From assembly GCA_029204225.1 (NCBI GenBank), contig MU832141.1, positions 1 to 64,000 on the forward strand: DNA of 64,000 nt. Direction: 5' to 3'. Within the stretch, counting starts at the first letter, position 1, and each line of letters begins with the position of its first letter. Below, piece by piece: positions 51,001 through 54,000 of this stretch. Source of the DNA: Diphasiastrum complanatum (lineage: Eukaryota > Streptophyta > Lycopodiopsida > Lycopodiales > Lycopodiaceae). The position numbers and the translations under genes are program-made. The notes under the pieces were generated by a model. That model searched no databases, was not told the DNA's origin, and saw nothing but the letters and a program-made list of their open reading frames with translations.

Positions 51001-54000
51001 TCCACCACCATCACATCTCAAAGCTTTTAAACTACAAGAGAATTGTTTCAATTTGAGAAATACATCAAACACCATAGACTTGGAGGATAAGAGATACACC
51101 CAACAAAATCTTGTATAATCATCAATAAAAGTGACAAAGCATGTAGCTCCTCCTTTGCTCTTGGAAGATGCAAAGTGTACATCCGAGTGCACTAGCTCAA
51201 AAGGACTAGGAGTTAAATGGTAAGAAATGGTGAAATCAAAAGAGCTATACAAGAAGGAGAATGATGAACCATATGAAGCAATCTTCCTAAGAGTGAGGAT
51301 GAAGTTATTAAACTAGCCCGTGAAGCAATCTTCCTAAGAGTGAGGATGAAGTCATTAAACTAGAAGATGTATACATATCCAACAATGAACTAATGGTAAA
51401 GCTCAAGAGCCCACAAGGTTTGTGGGAAGAGTGTTGAAGTGCAGTGGTGAAAACTTAGTGACATTTATCACACATCTAGCCAACACGTTTTCGAATTGAG
51501 CTTTTCAAGTGATTAGCAAGAGAACGAAGTAATCAATATCTACAAAGGAGGAGACAAGCAAGGCACAAAGAACTCCCCCATCAATGATTATGGTTTGTAG
51601 CTTGCTAGCTAAACTATTTGGATCCAACATCAAGAGAAATTACAAATTGAGCATTAAAAAACAAAGCTAGAGCACCTTCACCAGCAACCTTTAGGCCTAA
51701 ACACTCATTAACTTTTCACCAACTTCAAGAATGCACTTGATACGGGCCCAAGAAAGAAACAATAAGAAAAAATGACCAGACTACAACACTTGAAAGAGAA
51801 CCCAATTGGCAAGTCCATTGTTGGATGGATCTTTTGTAATTAAAAATAGGACTTTCATATGTATTATGCACAATAGGGGCAAAAGCATGATTTCCACTTT
51901 CCCCAACTCTTTTCAGCCTCTTTCTATTGATGATTTAGAAGAATGGATCTAGACATACAAAGGAGAGGTGCAAATAGTAGGTCACACATTATTACCAATC
52001 ATTTTAGCACATTTGCTATAGACAAGGAAACATTACAAAGAAACCTAAATGCACTTCTTTTGAAAATTTGCCAGCGTGAATAAATATATGTAAAATAAAT
52101 GTAAGTGATTGGGACAAGACAATGAGGTCATTATCACATTTGAGGATAGTGAATTGAAAGTGCTTTCATGCTACAAATACATTGGCTTGAAGTTCAAAGT
52201 TGATCAAAAGTGGAATATTTGTGCCAAAAGGAGAACCTTGGGGAAATTCAAAAGCCTATTTGCAATGAAAATCGTATGTAGGACTATTCATCAAAGAAGA
52301 CCTATGTTCATCACATTAGTGTAGCAAGTAGTTTTATATGGTAATAGCCAAGTTTGGGTAGATTATAATTGGAAATTTGTGTCAAAAAGAGTCTTGGGGA
52401 AATTCAAAGCCCTCTTGGCAACGAAAAATAAATGTAGGAATATTCATTTGGGAAGGTCTATATAGGTTCATCACATTAGTGCAGCTAGTAATTTAAATGG
52501 TAGTAGCCAAGTTTGGGGCCAGGGGGCCAAGATTGCCAAAGGTTGGAATATAATAAAGTTTGTGCAGAAAAGCTTTCCATTGGAGGTATGAACACCACAC
52601 TAAATCCTATTAGCAAAGGTGAGGAAGCTCATTGTGGAAGGGGAAGCCTTATGCTTATATATTTTATTAGCAAAGTTGCGAAAGTGAATGTCGAGAAAAT
52701 CCTCAACAAAGCTCTAATGGCTACATAGGAGAATCGTTGGTACAAAACAAGATTTGATTGGCTTCACAAATGGGTACTGAATGCAGGTAACCTACCCGAG
52801 AATAACTTAGTCATAAGAGACTTAGTTCAATTAAAGATATCAGTAAAGCTTACGTAAAGTCCTAAGGAAAAGGTGGTCTCTAAGATAGATGTAACAGAAC
52901 ACATTCCGCCATCTGCCTGCTGTATCTGCGTTCCAGAATGAGAGTTCCTAAACACTCTTTTTTCAGAAAAACCATGAAACTTAGAATACATAAGACCTAT
53001 GGAATAGGATTCTACCTTTGGACTTACACATCAAGTACATCTTGGACCTTGTAGTCAGATAGCAATCAATCAACTGGTGATGGACAACAGTGTTCATAAA
53101 TGTTAATAAATTTGTAACGACTTGCAAAGTTTGTCGGAGATAGACAGAATGCCTTTATAGCCGATTTCAAAGCCCATATAAGCTTGGGGCTTGCACTTTT
53201 GGTCCAGTTGTTATAGATACTCAAGAAAGGTATATCATAGTAGATACGACCTACCTTACACAATGGGTTGAGGAGTAACAAGGGAGAGGAGCCAAAATTG
53301 GCGTTGGTTACAAAAAAGCTTCCTCTATGAATATTTGGATACGTCATTGTTGTCCACCCGAATTGCTCACTTAGTATCATCATATCTAGTGACATAGGGA
53401 AAACAATGCGTACCTCCAAAAAGGCTTCATAATCAAACAAAATCTTTTGAGCAATTGAATCTAAAGATAGTAGATCGAATCACAACCATAGACTTTATAC
53501 AACCTTTCACAATGGCAGCATATATGCTTTAAAACGTGATTACGATCTATCAAATCAATATCTGGCCAATACATGACCTGTACAATGCACATTATCTAGC
53601 AAAAAAAGGGTCCTACAGTGCATAAAACTTTTTGGAAAAATAACCATTGAATTCCTCATGTTGAGACCTGCAATTTGACACCCCATATTAAAAAACAAAT
53701 AGATAGAAATAGAATGTTTCAAAATGCGTACTGAAACATGGGCTGCAATTATGTTTTCTACAATCACATTTTTCTATTTGCACTTGAGCTATTAAGTCAT
53801 CAATTTACTTGTGCATGTGACAAGACATATTGCATTCAAGACCAGCCATTTTATTTTCTTCAAATCATTATAACTCAGGTAGCAATGTAAGCTGTGAGTT
53901 CCTTCATATCTATGCCCTTGTAGCAACAAAGGTGCAAAAAAATCAATATGCAAGAATGATAATTTACTTCCCAGTTAAAAAAGACAATGAGATTTCCAAC

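Noticed and set aside
53066-53440. 124-codon minus-strand open frame in intron 1
   Set aside because: No family motif; flanked by LINE debris and without splice or promoter context.
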